Shown in pieces: positions 8,227 through 16,863 of a DNA stretch of 49,619 nucleotides. Position numbers and translations under genes: made by a program. The stretch covers positions 1 to 49,619 of the forward strand of contig JAKPAN010000088.1 of the NCBI GenBank assembly GCA_029779475.1. Direction: 5' to 3'. The stretch's first letter is position 1; each line of letters starts with the position of its first letter. Below the pieces are notes generated by a model. It ran no database searches and had not been told where the DNA came from. It was given only the letters and a program-made list of their open reading frames with translations. Source of the stretch: Pseudomonadota bacterium (GTDB lineage: Bacteria; Pseudomonadota; Gammaproteobacteria; Xanthomonadales; Rhodanobacteraceae).

Positions 8227-9491
8227 GCCGGCTCCAGCATGCGCTGCCGCGCGCGCAGGCGATTGCGCAACACGAGCGCCGACAAGTTGAGCGTCAGCAC
8301 GATGAGCACGAGCAGTGCGGCGCAGGCATACGCGCGCGGCACGCCGCGCAACGCGTCGGGACTGGCCATGCTCGCGTCGTAAACGGAAAAACCCAGGTGC
8401 ATGAATTGCGCGCTCGGATGGAAATACGGGAAATGCGCGTCGAACGGCAACGCGGGCGCGAGTTTGACGACGCCGACCAGCATGAGCGGCGCGACCGAAC
8501 CCGCGGCCCGCGCGATCGCGAGCGCGAAGCCGCCGAGGATCGCCGGCCGCGCCAGCGGCAGCAACAGCCGCCACATCGTTTCCTCGCGCGTCGCACCGAG
8601 CGCAAGCGAACCTTCGCGCAGCGACGCGGGAATACCGGCGAGCCCACGCTCGACGCTGACGACGACAACGGGCAGCGTCAGCAACGCGAGCGTCGCCGCC
8701 GCCCACAGCAAGCCGCCGCTGCCGAAGGTCGGCACCGGCAAGCGATCGGCGAAGAACCACGCGTCGACGCGCGCGCCCAAACCATGCACGAACAGGCCGA
8801 GCCCGAGCACGCCGTAAAGAATGGCCGGCATGCCGGCGAGCATGTCGATTGCGCTGCGCAACGCGCGCGCGTATGCGCCGCGACGCTGGTGCAGGAACAT
8901 CGCAGTGGCGACGCCAAGCGGCATCGCCAGCACGCTCATGAGCAGCACGAGCGTCAACGTCCCGATGAGCGCCGGCAGCACGCCGCCGCTGATGTTCGAC
9001 GTGTCCGGCGCGCCCGCGACGAAACGCGCGACGCGCTTCACGAACAACATGCAGCGCGAACCGAAGCCGAGCGCGTTCGGCGCGACGCGCTCGACGACGT
9101 CGCTTTCGATCGCTCCTGCGGCAGCGAGCAGCGCGGCGGCATCGCCCGCATCGCGCGCGAACAGGCGACGGCCGTCAGCGAGTTCGATCGCGAGCACATC
9201 GCGCGGCAATGCCGTGGAGACGATGTCGTCCGGCCGCAAACGGCGATAGGCGCCGCCGATGCGTTCGATTTCGCTCGTGCGCAACACCTGCGCGTCGTCG
9301 AATTGCGCGACACGTTCGCCCAGCACGACGGCCCCATCGCGCAACGACACTTCGACGACAGAGGTCGGCCAGAACGGCGCGAAGCCCGCGACCGCGAGCC
9401 AAGCCGCCAGCGCGACCACGACGCCGACGCAACACGCGGCTGCGCCGCCGAGCAGCGCGACGCCGGCCGATTCGTTGCGCGCGCGACTCAT
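8223..9491 (-). CDS. pstA: Phosphate ABC transporter permease PstA
   Basis: Inner-membrane permease of 422 aa. An N-terminal transmembrane helix (about 12-38) is followed by a roughly 125-residue predicted periplasmic region. The multi-helix permease core then begins near DTSNISGGVLPALIGTLTLV, with the coupling-loop stretch REGSLALGATREETMWRLLLP. It is longer than the roughly 300-aa enterobacterial PstA because of the N-terminal extension, a layout known in other PstA proteins. The start at 9491 overlaps the pstC stop (ATGA). Confidence 0.93.
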   Translation of the reverse strand: MSRARNESAGVALLGGAAACCVGVVVALAAWLAVAGFAPFWPTSVVEVSLRDGAVVLGERVAQFDDAQVLRTSEIERIGGAYRRLRPDDIVSTALPRDVLAIELADGRRLFARDAGDAAALLAAAGAIESDVVERVAPNALGFGSRCMLFVKRVARFVAGAPDTSNISGGVLPALIGTLTLVLLMSVLAMPLGVATAMFLHQRRGAYARALRSAIDMLAGMPAILYGVLGLGLFVHGLGARVDAWFFADRLPVPTFGSGGLLWAAATLALLTLPVVVVSVERGLAGIPASLREGSLALGATREETMWRLLLPLARPAILGGFALAIARAAGSVAPLMLVGVVKLAPALPFDAHFPYFHPSAQFMHLGFSVYDASMASPDALRGVPRAYACAALLVLIVLTLNLSALVLRNRLRARQRMLEPA

Positions 9492-10564
9492 GCGACCTGC
9501 CTCGCGCGCAGGCGCGTGCGCATCACGCGCGCGACGGCGTGCAGCAGCATCGTCGTCGCCAGCAGCAACAACGCGACGAGCAGCAATTCGCGCCACGCCG
9601 CGCCCGAAGGCGCGCTGCGCGGCAGTTCGAGCGCGAGTTCCGCACTCAACGAGCGCAAACCGCCGAGCCAATCGAAACCGCCCAGCGGCGTGTTGCCGCT
9701 GGCCATCAGCACGATCATCGTCTCGCCGAAACAACGCGCCGCGGCCATGCACACGGCGGCGATCAAGCCCGACATGGCCGCCGGCAACGCGACCGTCACC
9801 AATGCCTGCCAGCGCGTCGCACCGAGCGCGAGCGCGGCCTGCGTCTGCGCGGACGGCAGCGCGGCGAGCGCGTCGTCGGCCATCGCGTAGACGGTCGGCA
9901 GCGTCGCGACGCCGAGCACGAGGCCGACAAGCAGCGTATTCCATGGACTCGCCGGCACGAAGCGGGTGCCATCGATGCCCGCGCCAAGTACGACACCCGC
10001 GACAAGTGCGGCAACCACGAGCGGCACACCCCACAGCGGCATCCAGCCGAGCCGACGTCGCGGCGTGCGCGTGGCGAGACCCCAGGCGAACAACGCGCAG
10101 GGTGCGACGACGCACGCGACGACCACGCCGGCGACGTGCGTTGCGAGCCACGGCGCGATGCTGGCGAAGGCGATGAGGCCGAGCACGACGGTCGGCACGG
10201 CTTCGAGCAATTCCAGTGCCGCGCGCAACCAGCCGCGCAAACGCGGCGCGCAGAAATGCGCGGCGAACAACGCGGCGGCGATACCGACCGGCACCGCGAA
10301 CACGAGCGCGCACAGCGTCGCGCGCAAGCTGCCGCCGAACAGGATTCCGAGTCTCGCCCAGTCCGGAGATTGCCCCGCGAACGGCAAGGATGCCGCGCTC
10401 GCGAGCAGGTAGGCCGGAATCGCGCAGAGCAGGAGCAAGACGAACATCGCCGCCACCGCGACCACGATGCGTCCGGCGCGCGCACGCCGGCGCCGGCGCC
10501 GCTGCACGGCGCGCGCGAAATCGCCATGCAGGAATGACCTGCAAGTCTCGGATTGAACGGGCAT
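9488..10564 (-). CDS. pstC: Phosphate ABC transporter permease PstC
   Basis: Inner-membrane permease of 358 aa. After an Arg-rich cytoplasmic N-terminus (RRRRRRARAGR) come several hydrophobic segments and the EAA-type coupling loop QAALALGATRWQALVTVALP. Further hallmarks are LLEAVPTVVLGLIAF and ARCFGETMIVLMASGN, typical of PstC. It is the first gene of a pstC-pstA-pstB-phoU run. No pstS gene for the periplasmic binding protein is found in the window. The ATG at 10564 is preceded at 23 bp by a Pho-box-like sequence. Confidence 0.94.
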   Translation of the reverse strand: MPVQSETCRSFLHGDFARAVQRRRRRRARAGRIVVAVAAMFVLLLLCAIPAYLLASAASLPFAGQSPDWARLGILFGGSLRATLCALVFAVPVGIAAALFAAHFCAPRLRGWLRAALELLEAVPTVVLGLIAFASIAPWLATHVAGVVVACVVAPCALFAWGLATRTPRRRLGWMPLWGVPLVVAALVAGVVLGAGIDGTRFVPASPWNTLLVGLVLGVATLPTVYAMADDALAALPSAQTQAALALGATRWQALVTVALPAAMSGLIAAVCMAAARCFGETMIVLMASGNTPLGGFDWLGGLRSLSAELALELPRSAPSGAAWRELLLVALLLLATTMLLHAVARVMRTRLRARQVA

Positions 10565-10586
10565 TCGCGAACGCTAAAGCGCCTTT

Positions 10587-10604
10587 GTGACGAAATGGTT
10601 ACAG
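10587..10604 (-). promoter_or_regulatory. Candidate Pho box upstream of pstC
   Basis: On the minus strand CTGTAAC-CATT-TCGTCAC fits the 7-4-7 PhoB layout (CTGTCAT-N4-CTGTCAY) with 5 of 7 matches in each heptamer. It ends 23 bp before the pstC start codon, in the 136-bp divergent spacer shared with the glycosyltransferase gene. It is degenerate but in the expected position and orientation. Confidence 0.45.
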
Positions 10605-10700
10605 CCATTCCACGATGCCACAAAACCGACATGCCGATGCAACGCCGGCTTCACGCCACACGGCGATCTTTCGGCGCAAGCTCCCCCGAGTCCTTCGAGC

Positions 10701-11855
10701 ATGCGCCTGTCGATCGTCACAGAAACCTGGCCGCCCGAGATCAATGGCGTCGCGCTGACCGTGCAGTCGCTCGCGCGCGGCCTGCACGCGCTCGGCCACG
10801 ACGTCGAAGTCGTGCGGCCGCGGCAAGGCGAAACCGACGACGCGCCGACGGACTTCCACCAGCATCTCGTCGCGGGCGCCGCGCTGCCGCGCTACGCGGG
10901 TCTGCGCATCGGCCTGCCCGCGCAAGGACATCTGATCAAGCACTGGTCGCAGCGTCGACCCGACGCGATTTATGTCGCGACCGAAGGCCCGCTCGGCCAC
11001 AGCGCGCTTGGCGCGGCGCGCAAGCTCGGCATCGCGGCCTGCACGGGTTTCCACACGCGCTTCGACGATTTCGCCGCGCATTACGGCCTCGGCCTGCTCA
11101 CGCCGATCGTATTCGCCTACCTGCGCCGGTTTCACAACCGCGCCGCGGCCACGCTGGTGCCGACGGAAGAGCTTGCGACATTCCTGCGCGAACACGGCTT
11201 CCACGACGTGCGCCTGCTGCGCCGCGCGGTCGACACGGCGCTGTTCCACCCGAGCCGTCGCAGCGACGACTTGCGGCGCAGTTGGGGCGTCGAGGACGGC
11301 GATCTCGCCGTCGTCCATGTCGGCCGTCTCGCCGCGGAGAAGAATCTCGATCTCGCCATCCGCGCATACGAAGCGATCCGCGCGCAACATCCACGCGTGC
11401 GTCTCGTCATGGTCGGCGACGGCCCGCTGCGCGAATCGCTTGCCGCGCAGCATCCGCACATCGTCTTCGCCGGCATGCGCTATGGTGAAGACCTCGCCAG
11501 CCACTACGCTTCGGGCGACCTGTTTCTGTTCCCGAGCCTCACCGAAACGTTCGGCAACGTTACCCTCGAAGCGCTCGCCAGCGGCGTGCCGGTCGTCGCC
11601 TACGATTACGCCGCTGCGCGCGAACACATCGTTTCGGACAAGAGCGGCCACGCGCGCGCAGGCACGCGCGTGGCCTGCGGCGACGAAGACGCCTTCGTCG
11701 CCGCCGCACTCGACTGGAGCCATCGCCTCGCCGTCGGCGAAGGCGAACGCAGCCGCCGCGCCGCGCGCGAAGCGGTCGCGGGACTGAGCACCGCGCAAGT
11801 GTCCGCGCAATTCGCGCAACTGCTCGGCAGCCTTCGCCAAAGGAGCGCCGCATGA
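10701..11855 (+). CDS. GT4-family glycosyltransferase (MgtA/PimB/SQD2-like)
   Basis: Predicted GT-B fold retaining glycosyltransferase of 384 aa. It begins RLSIVTETWPPEINGVALT, the acceptor-domain start typical of the alpha-mannosyl/glucosyl transferase subgroup acting on lipids. The donor domain has HVGRLAAEKNLDLAI (206-220), VMVGDGPLR, and the EX7E motif from E282 to E290 within TETFGNVTLEALASG. The start at 10701 was chosen over an upstream ATG at 10587 because homology begins there. It overlaps the PAP2 gene by 4 nt and is divergent from pst. Sugar donor and acceptor cannot be read from sequence; a diacylglycerol acceptor is plausible. Confidence 0.9.
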   Translation: MRLSIVTETWPPEINGVALTVQSLARGLHALGHDVEVVRPRQGETDDAPTDFHQHLVAGAALPRYAGLRIGLPAQGHLIKHWSQRRPDAIYVATEGPLGHSALGAARKLGIAACTGFHTRFDDFAAHYGLGLLTPIVFAYLRRFHNRAAATLVPTEELATFLREHGFHDVRLLRRAVDTALFHPSRRSDDLRRSWGVEDGDLAVVHVGRLAAEKNLDLAIRAYEAIRAQHPRVRLVMVGDGPLRESLAAQHPHIVFAGMRYGEDLASHYASGDLFLFPSLTETFGNVTLEALASGVPVVAYDYAAAREHIVSDKSGHARAGTRVACGDEDAFVAAALDWSHRLAVGEGERSRRAAREAVAGLSTAQVSAQFAQLLGSLRQRSAA

Positions 11856-12397
11856 CGACCTGGCAACGTCTCGAAGCCGGCAACGGCGAACGCCGCCTCT
11901 GCCTTGCGCTCAACCGCTGGGCCGCGCGGCGCGCGCTGATGCGACTGCTGCGCATCGTCAGCCGGCTCGGCGACGGCGTGTTCTGGTACGTGCTGATCGG
12001 CGCGCTCGCGCTGTTTGGCGGCATGCGCGGCGCGCACGCGGCGCTGCACATGAGTCTCGTCGGCATCGTTTCGACGACGCTGTACCGCGTGCTCAAGCGC
12101 TGGACGCGACGCCCGCGGCCGTTCCGCACGCACGCCGACATCACCGCCTACATCGCGCCGCTCGACGAGTTCAGTTTTCCATCGGGCCACACGCTGCATG
12201 CGGTCGGTTTCACGCTCGTCGCGGTCGCGTGGTTCCCGTGGCTCGCGGCGTTGCTCGTGCCGTTCGCGCTGCTGGTCGCGCTCTCGCGCGTCGCGCTCGG
12301 CGTGCACTATCCGAGCGACGTGCTTGCGGCGACGCTGATCGGCTTTCTGCTTGCCGGAACCTCGATGTATCTGCTGCCGGCGAGCTGGCTGGCCTGA
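11852..12397 (+). CDS. PAP2-family lipid phosphatase (membrane)
   Basis: Integral membrane phosphatase of 181 aa. All three phosphatase motifs are present: K82-x6-RP (KRWTRRPRP), PSGH (110-113) and SRVALGVHYPSD (144-156). Hydrophobic helices lie at about 43-58, 64-82, 115-148 and 157-178. Likely substrates are phosphatidate, undecaprenyl pyrophosphate or related lipid phosphates. The 4-nt overlap with the glycosyltransferase gene suggests the two act on the same lipid pathway. Confidence 0.93.
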   Translation: MTTWQRLEAGNGERRLCLALNRWAARRALMRLLRIVSRLGDGVFWYVLIGALALFGGMRGAHAALHMSLVGIVSTTLYRVLKRWTRRPRPFRTHADITAYIAPLDEFSFPSGHTLHAVGFTLVAVAWFPWLAALLVPFALLVALSRVALGVHYPSDVLAATLIGFLLAGTSMYLLPASWLA

Positions 12398-12400
12398 CGC

Positions 12401-13282
12401 CTACAAACGCTCGACGCGCGCGCGCTGCACGCTCGGGCGCAACTGCGACGGCCAGTCGCGTGCGTTGGCGACCTGCGCGCGCTGCGCATTCGCGTCGAAC
12501 GCGCCGAGATCGAGGTCGGCGATCGCCCACTCGTCTTCTGCACGCGCGACGATGCCGTCGTCGGGGAAACCGCGGTCGATCGGCGCGTAGATGCCGGCCG
12601 TACCGGTATTGACGTCGAGCGCGGGACTCCACGGTGCGTCGCCCGCAGTGACCGCGCAGGCGACGTAAAGCGGATTTTCCAGCGCACGGGCGCGGCAGCC
12701 GACGAGCACGCGATTCGCGCCGGCAGCGGTATCGGTGCAACTCGGCACGAGCAGCAATCGCGCACCCGCCTCGGCCTGCGCACGCGCGTAGAGGGGGAAT
12801 TCGACGTCGTAGCAGATGTCGATCGCGACGCGGCCGAAGTCCGTCTCGAACACCTTGATCTCGTCGCCGGGTTCGATGACGCGCGCGCCGCGCTCGAAGC
12901 CGGTCAAGGTGAGCTTGTCCTGATGGACGACATCACCTTTTGGCGAGACGAAGTACGCGCGATTGAGATAACGCCCGCCACCGACGTCGAGCAGAAAACT
13001 GCCGGCAACGAGATGGATCGCGTGCGTGCGCGCGAGTTCGCGCATGAGCGCGAGGAACGCGTCGTGATGCGCCTGCAACGCGGCGAGCGAGCGCAAAAAA
13101 TCGCCGCGCGTCGCCGCGTCGAACATCGCCGCGATTTCGAGCGCAAGGTACTCGGGCAGCACGACGATGTGCGCGCCCTGCTTCGCCGCGGCAGCGACCT
13201 GCGCACCGACGCGCGACGCGAACGCATCGAAATCGCGCGGCTCACCGATGTCGTATTGCGCGGCGGCGACGCGGACTTTCAC
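12401..13282 (-). CDS. Carbon-nitrogen hydrolase (nitrilase superfamily)
   Basis: Predicted amidase/nitrilase-fold enzyme of 293 aa. The catalytic triad is visible: Glu44 (VVLPEY), Lys123 (HQDKLTLTGFER) and Cys157 (AIDICYDVEFP). The GTG start at 13282 has GGAG upstream and overlaps the stop of the GNAT gene (GTGA). In some bacteria this branch occurs fused behind a GNAT domain as one polypeptide, so the two adjacent genes here look like the split version. The substrate is unknown. Confidence 0.92.
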   Translation of the reverse strand: MKVRVAAAQYDIGEPRDFDAFASRVGAQVAAAAKQGAHIVVLPEYLALEIAAMFDAATRGDFLRSLAALQAHHDAFLALMRELARTHAIHLVAGSFLLDVGGGRYLNRAYFVSPKGDVVHQDKLTLTGFERGARVIEPGDEIKVFETDFGRVAIDICYDVEFPLYARAQAEAGARLLLVPSCTDTAAGANRVLVGCRARALENPLYVACAVTAGDAPWSPALDVNTGTAGIYAPIDRGFPDDGIVARAEDEWAIADLDLGAFDANAQRAQVANARDWPSQLRPSVQRARVERL

Positions 13283-13875
13283 GTCGACTCCAACGCGCGC
13301 GCCCAGAACTGCAAGGCGTGCGGAATCGACGCGGAGCTGCCGACTTCGGGCCATTCGATCTCGCACTGGAAGCCTGGCAATGGCGCGTAGCCGCGCTTGC
13401 GCCAGAACGCGTCGTTCGGGCGATACGCGGACGGGCAGCGCGGATCGTCGGCGCGGCGCTGCACGCTGCAGAACGACGTCGCCTTGAAACCGCCGAAGCG
13501 TCGCGCGTGCGCTTCGCGCTCGTCGAAGAAGCGATGGCCGAGGCCGCGTCCGCGATAGTCGTGCAGCAGCACCGACTCGCCAAAATAGAATACGTCGCTT
13601 TCGTCCCAGCCGCGTGCGGCGAACGGCGCACGGATCGATTCCATTTCGTCCTCGAGCGGAATCGCGGTCGATGCGCCGACGACGCGCGCGCCATCGAAAG
13701 CGAGTACGAACAGGCTGCGCGCCGATTGCGCGTAGGTGGCGAGATAGCGCTGCTCGTAGTCGGCGTCGCCGTCGTAGAGATACGGCCAGTCGCGGAACAC
13801 GGCGATGCGCAGCGCGGCGACGGCGTCCAGGTGCGGCGTCACGTCGCTGGCGACGAAAGTGCGGACTTCGATCAT
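13279..13875 (-). CDS. GNAT-family N-acetyltransferase
   Basis: A 198-aa acetyltransferase. The acetyl-CoA pyrophosphate loop is YRGRGLGHRFFDEREAHA, preceded by the beta-strand YFGESVLLHD. The start overlaps the FAD oxidoreductase stop (ATGA) and the stop overlaps the nitrilase start (GTGA), so all three should be co-translated. The related fused GNAT-nitrilase architecture suggests acetyl transfer and C-N hydrolysis on related metabolites. The substrate is unknown. Confidence 0.9.
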   Translation of the reverse strand: MIEVRTFVASDVTPHLDAVAALRIAVFRDWPYLYDGDADYEQRYLATYAQSARSLFVLAFDGARVVGASTAIPLEDEMESIRAPFAARGWDESDVFYFGESVLLHDYRGRGLGHRFFDEREAHARRFGGFKATSFCSVQRRADDPRCPSAYRPNDAFWRKRGYAPLPGFQCEIEWPEVGSSASIPHALQFWARALEST

Positions 13876-15119
13876 CGCGCGACGTTAGCGGCTTGCGCCG
13901 TGCCACGCCAGCGCGCGGCGGCGGCGCCGGCGATGCGTCCGCTGGCGAAGCACGCGGTGAGCAGGTAGCCGCCGGTCGGCGCTTCCCAGTCGATCATTTC
14001 GCCGGCGCAGAACACGCCGGGCGCGTTGCGCAGCATGAGGTCGTCGTCGAGCGCGTCGAAGCGCACGCCGCCGGCGCTGCTGATCGCTTCCTCGACGGGC
14101 CGCGCGCGCAGCAGCGTGAGCGACAGCGACTTCAGCGTCCGCGCGACGGTATCCGCGTCGCGCAGCGCGTCCGCGTCGAGGACTTCACGCAACAGTCCGG
14201 TCTTGACGCCGTCGAGGCTCAGGCTGCGTCGCCAGTGTTCGCTCAGCGAGCGCTTGCCCGCGTTACGCGCGAGTGCTCGCGCGAGACTGTCGCGGCTGCG
14301 GTCGGGCATGAGGTCGAGATGGATCGTCGCCTGCCCCTGTGCGTCGATTGCGTCGCGCAGCGCAGCGCTGAACGCGTAGACGAGGCTGCCTTCGATGCCG
14401 GTCTGCGTGACGACGCACTCGCCTTGCTTGCGCGTCGTCGCGCCGTTCGCATCTGTCCATTCGAGAGCGACGGGTTTGAGCGGATGGCCGGCGTGGCGCT
14501 GCGCGAAATGCGCGCTCCAGTCGATGTCGAAACCGCAGTTGGAAGGACGCAGCGGAGCGATGTCGATGCCGCGCGCGGCGAGCGCCGGCGTCCAGCGTCC
14601 GTCCGATCCGAGTATCGGCCAGCTCGCGCCGCCGAGTGCGAGCACGACCGCATCGGCATGGACTGCGACCTCGGTCTGCGCCGTCGCGAAACGCAGCGCG
14701 CCGTCTTCGTTCCAGCCGCGCCATTCGTGATTGACATGGAAACGTACGCCGTCGGCGCGCAGCCGCCGCACCCAGCCGCGCAGCAGCGGGGCGGCCTTGA
14801 GGTCACGCGGAAACACGCGGCCCGAGCTGCCGACGAAAGTGTCGACGCCGAGTCCGAGCGCCCATGCGCGCAGCGCATCAGCGTCGAAGCCGCGCAACCA
14901 GCGTTCGACCTCTGCACGACGCGAGCCGTAACGCGTGACGAACACGTCGAACGGATCGGAGTGCGTGAGGTTGAGTCCGCCCTTGCCGGCGATGAGGAAC
15001 TTGCGGCCGACCGAGCCCATGCGGTCGTAGATTTCGACTTCCGCGCCCGCGGCGCGCGCGGCCTCGGCGGCCATGAGTCCGGCAGGGCCGCCGCCAATGA
15101 TGTGTACTTTTGCGGTCAT
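13872..15119 (-). CDS. HI0933/BaiN-like FAD-dependent oxidoreductase
   Basis: Flavoprotein of 415 aa. The FAD-binding beta-alpha-beta motif HIIGGGPAGLMAAEAARAAG is at residues 5-24, followed by the family hallmark GRKFLIAGKGGLNLTHSDP. The C-terminus has GVRFDALDDDLMLR and the FAD-contacting FCAGEMIDWEAPTGGY. The start at 15119 is preferred over an in-frame ATG 75 nt upstream because homology starts there. It heads the three-gene overlapping run with GNAT and nitrilase genes. Proteins of this group are annotated as TIGR03862-type flavoproteins of unknown substrate. Confidence 0.92.
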   Translation of the reverse strand: MTAKVHIIGGGPAGLMAAEAARAAGAEVEIYDRMGSVGRKFLIAGKGGLNLTHSDPFDVFVTRYGSRRAEVERWLRGFDADALRAWALGLGVDTFVGSSGRVFPRDLKAAPLLRGWVRRLRADGVRFHVNHEWRGWNEDGALRFATAQTEVAVHADAVVLALGGASWPILGSDGRWTPALAARGIDIAPLRPSNCGFDIDWSAHFAQRHAGHPLKPVALEWTDANGATTRKQGECVVTQTGIEGSLVYAFSAALRDAIDAQGQATIHLDLMPDRSRDSLARALARNAGKRSLSEHWRRSLSLDGVKTGLLREVLDADALRDADTVARTLKSLSLTLLRARPVEEAISSAGGVRFDALDDDLMLRNAPGVFCAGEMIDWEAPTGGYLLTACFASGRIAGAAAARWRGTAQAANVAR

Positions 15120-15243
15120 CCTTGAACGCTGCTTCGAAAAGCGATTCGGTATCCAGTGGTCGTCCGATTCATACCCGGAGTCCGGAGCGGCCATCCCTGA
15201 CTGCGCTTCTCACCAGCAGCCTGCGCCGCCGAAACGCGAGAAA

Positions 15244-15657
15244 TCATTGTGCGCCCACCTGCCGCAACCAATCCTGCAGGTTGTAGTAGTTCGTCACGCG
15301 CGCGATGCGACCTTCGCGGATGTCGAAGAACGCGCCGCCGGGCAACACGTAGGTTTGACCGCTGGCCGGCGGCAGGCCTTCATCCGTGGCTTTGTAGCGA
15401 CCATGCACGACATATTCGGCCGCGCCGCGCGTGCCGTCTTCGCTGGCGAAGACGACGATGTCGCGCAGTTGCTCTGCATAGCAGCGATTCATGCGCGCGA
15501 GGAAAGCACGGAACGTGTCGCGGCCGGTTTCGCGATCACCCTGGTTGAGATCATGCGCGACGTCATCGGTGAGCGCGCCGAGCATGGCTTCCCAATCGCC
15601 GCGGTTGAAGGCGGCGTAGTAGTTCTCGACCAGCGCTCGCGTGGCGGATACGGACAT
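15244..15657 (-). CDS. SnoaL-like / ketosteroid-isomerase-related protein
   Basis: Small alpha-beta barrel protein of 137 aa with the NTF2-like pattern: helix VENYYAAFNRGDWEAMLGAL, then DDVAHDLNQGDRETGRDTF and strands EYVVHGRYKATDEGLP and GAFFDIREGRIARVTNYYN. Proteins of this fold range from isomerases to binding proteins, and nothing here fixes a substrate. It is a single gene with about 120 bp on either side. Confidence 0.88.
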   Translation of the reverse strand: MSVSATRALVENYYAAFNRGDWEAMLGALTDDVAHDLNQGDRETGRDTFRAFLARMNRCYAEQLRDIVVFASEDGTRGAAEYVVHGRYKATDEGLPPASGQTYVLPGGAFFDIREGRIARVTNYYNLQDWLRQVGAQ

Positions 15658-15777
15658 GCGGACTCCTGAACTTCGGCATCGTGGCGCGCGATGGAAACGC
15701 GCCGGCGATGCGTGGGAAAAGTCCGCTTATCGTAGCCGATCCCCCTGCCCGATCCGCCGCCGTCGCCGCGCTCGCCG

Positions 15778-15942
15778 TCAGCGCACGAAGTGGAACGCCC
15801 AGTACATGCCGAACGCCGTCCAGGCGAGCTTGCGCAGGCCGCGCGCGACGAGCCACGCAGCGCCGCCGGCGAGCAGCCACGGCAAATACTTGTCGAGCAG
15901 TTCGCGCTGCTTCGGCGACAGGTTTGCAATCGTCTCGTTCAT
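15778..15942 (-). CDS. Small hypothetical membrane protein (54 aa)
   Basis: The ATG at 15942 has a good ribosome-binding site (GGGAGA, 6 nt upstream); an upstream in-frame start at 15963 lacks one. The N-terminal half is polar (ETIANLSPKQRELLDKYLPW). One or two hydrophobic stretches follow (LLAGGAAWLVARGL and WTAFGMYWAFHFV). The family is not recognised. Confidence 0.65.
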   Translation of the reverse strand: MNETIANLSPKQRELLDKYLPWLLAGGAAWLVARGLRKLAWTAFGMYWAFHFVR

Positions 15943-16033
15943 GGTCGTCTCCCGCACCGCCAATGGTGCGTGACCATGCTCGCTGTTCGCGTGCCGACGA
16001 TGCAGGCCCAGGCGTCAGCGATCGCGCGTGACG

Positions 16034-16073
16034 GCTGTCATGTGGAGGCACTTTCGCCGTGCGCCATGACGGC
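16034..16073. other. Imperfect inverted repeat downstream of lolA
   Basis: GCTGTCATG (16034-16042) pairs with CATGACGGC (16065-16073) at 8 of 9 positions. It sits 43 bp past the lolA stop on the minus strand. There is no T-run, so a terminator role is only a possibility. Confidence 0.3.
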
Positions 16074-16115
16074 AACGAACAGACCGGCATCCAGGCCGAA
16101 CTGCCGAAAAGAAGC

Positions 16116-16766
16116 TCAATCCTTGATCGGAAACACGTCGGCGTCTGGTTTGACGTCGCCAACGACATCGACGCCTTTCGGCGGCACGAACTTGAACGTG
16201 CCGGCGGGCAGCGAGGGATTGCGTTTCCAATCGGAAAACGCGATCTGCGTTTCGTTGCCCAGCGAATCCTTGAAGCGCATGCGACGCAACGCGTCGCCGT
16301 CGAAACCGAGTTCGGCGAATTCGAATTCCGCGTCCTTGGCCTGCGGCGACAACTTGAGCCAGACGAGCCCGTCGCGCGTGCCGCCTTCGCTCGCCTTGAA
16401 CTGGCGATCGAGCTGCGACAAGTCGGTGAGCACGGTGAGCGGACTGTGCGATTCCGCCGCGCTCTGGTTGCGCACCGACACCTGTTCGAGATCGGGTTCG
16501 TAGACCCACACATGCGCGCCGTCGGCGACGATCGTCTGCTGGAACGGCGCAGTCGTCTCCCAACGGAACTGGCGCGGCGCCTCCAGCGCGAGCGTCCCGC
16601 GTGATTCGTCGCCGCGATGGCCATTCGCGCCGGTCACGCTCTGCTCGAACGTGCCGCTGATCGAGTGCAGGGATTTCGAGAAGGCTTCCATGCGCATGCG
16701 CGCGGAGTCGGCCGCCGACGCAGACGTCGAAACGGCAAGGGTCATGAGCACAATGAGGAATCGCAT
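16116..16766 (-). CDS. lolA: Outer-membrane lipoprotein carrier protein LolA
   Basis: Periplasmic chaperone of 216 aa that shuttles lipoproteins from LolCDE to LolB. A signal peptide occupies about residues 1-19 (FLIVLMTLAVSTSASA). The mature part shows the LolA pattern SISGTFEQSV, GTLALEAPRQFRWETTAPFQQ, ADGAHVWVYEPDLEQVSV and a C-terminal FKFVPPKGVDVVGD. It lies downstream of ftsK, as in many gammaproteobacteria, but with one extra gene in between. Confidence 0.95.
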   Translation of the reverse strand: MRFLIVLMTLAVSTSASAADSARMRMEAFSKSLHSISGTFEQSVTGANGHRGDESRGTLALEAPRQFRWETTAPFQQTIVADGAHVWVYEPDLEQVSVRNQSAAESHSPLTVLTDLSQLDRQFKASEGGTRDGLVWLKLSPQAKDAEFEFAELGFDGDALRRMRFKDSLGNETQIAFSDWKRNPSLPAGTFKFVPPKGVDVVGDVKPDADVFPIKD

Positions 16767-16863
16767 CGAGGACGGGCTCGGAAGGCTGCGGAACGCGGAT
16801 TATCCGGCATGCCGATGAATGCGAACCGATCCGGACAGCGTGCGGAACGCGATCCTTCCCGGC

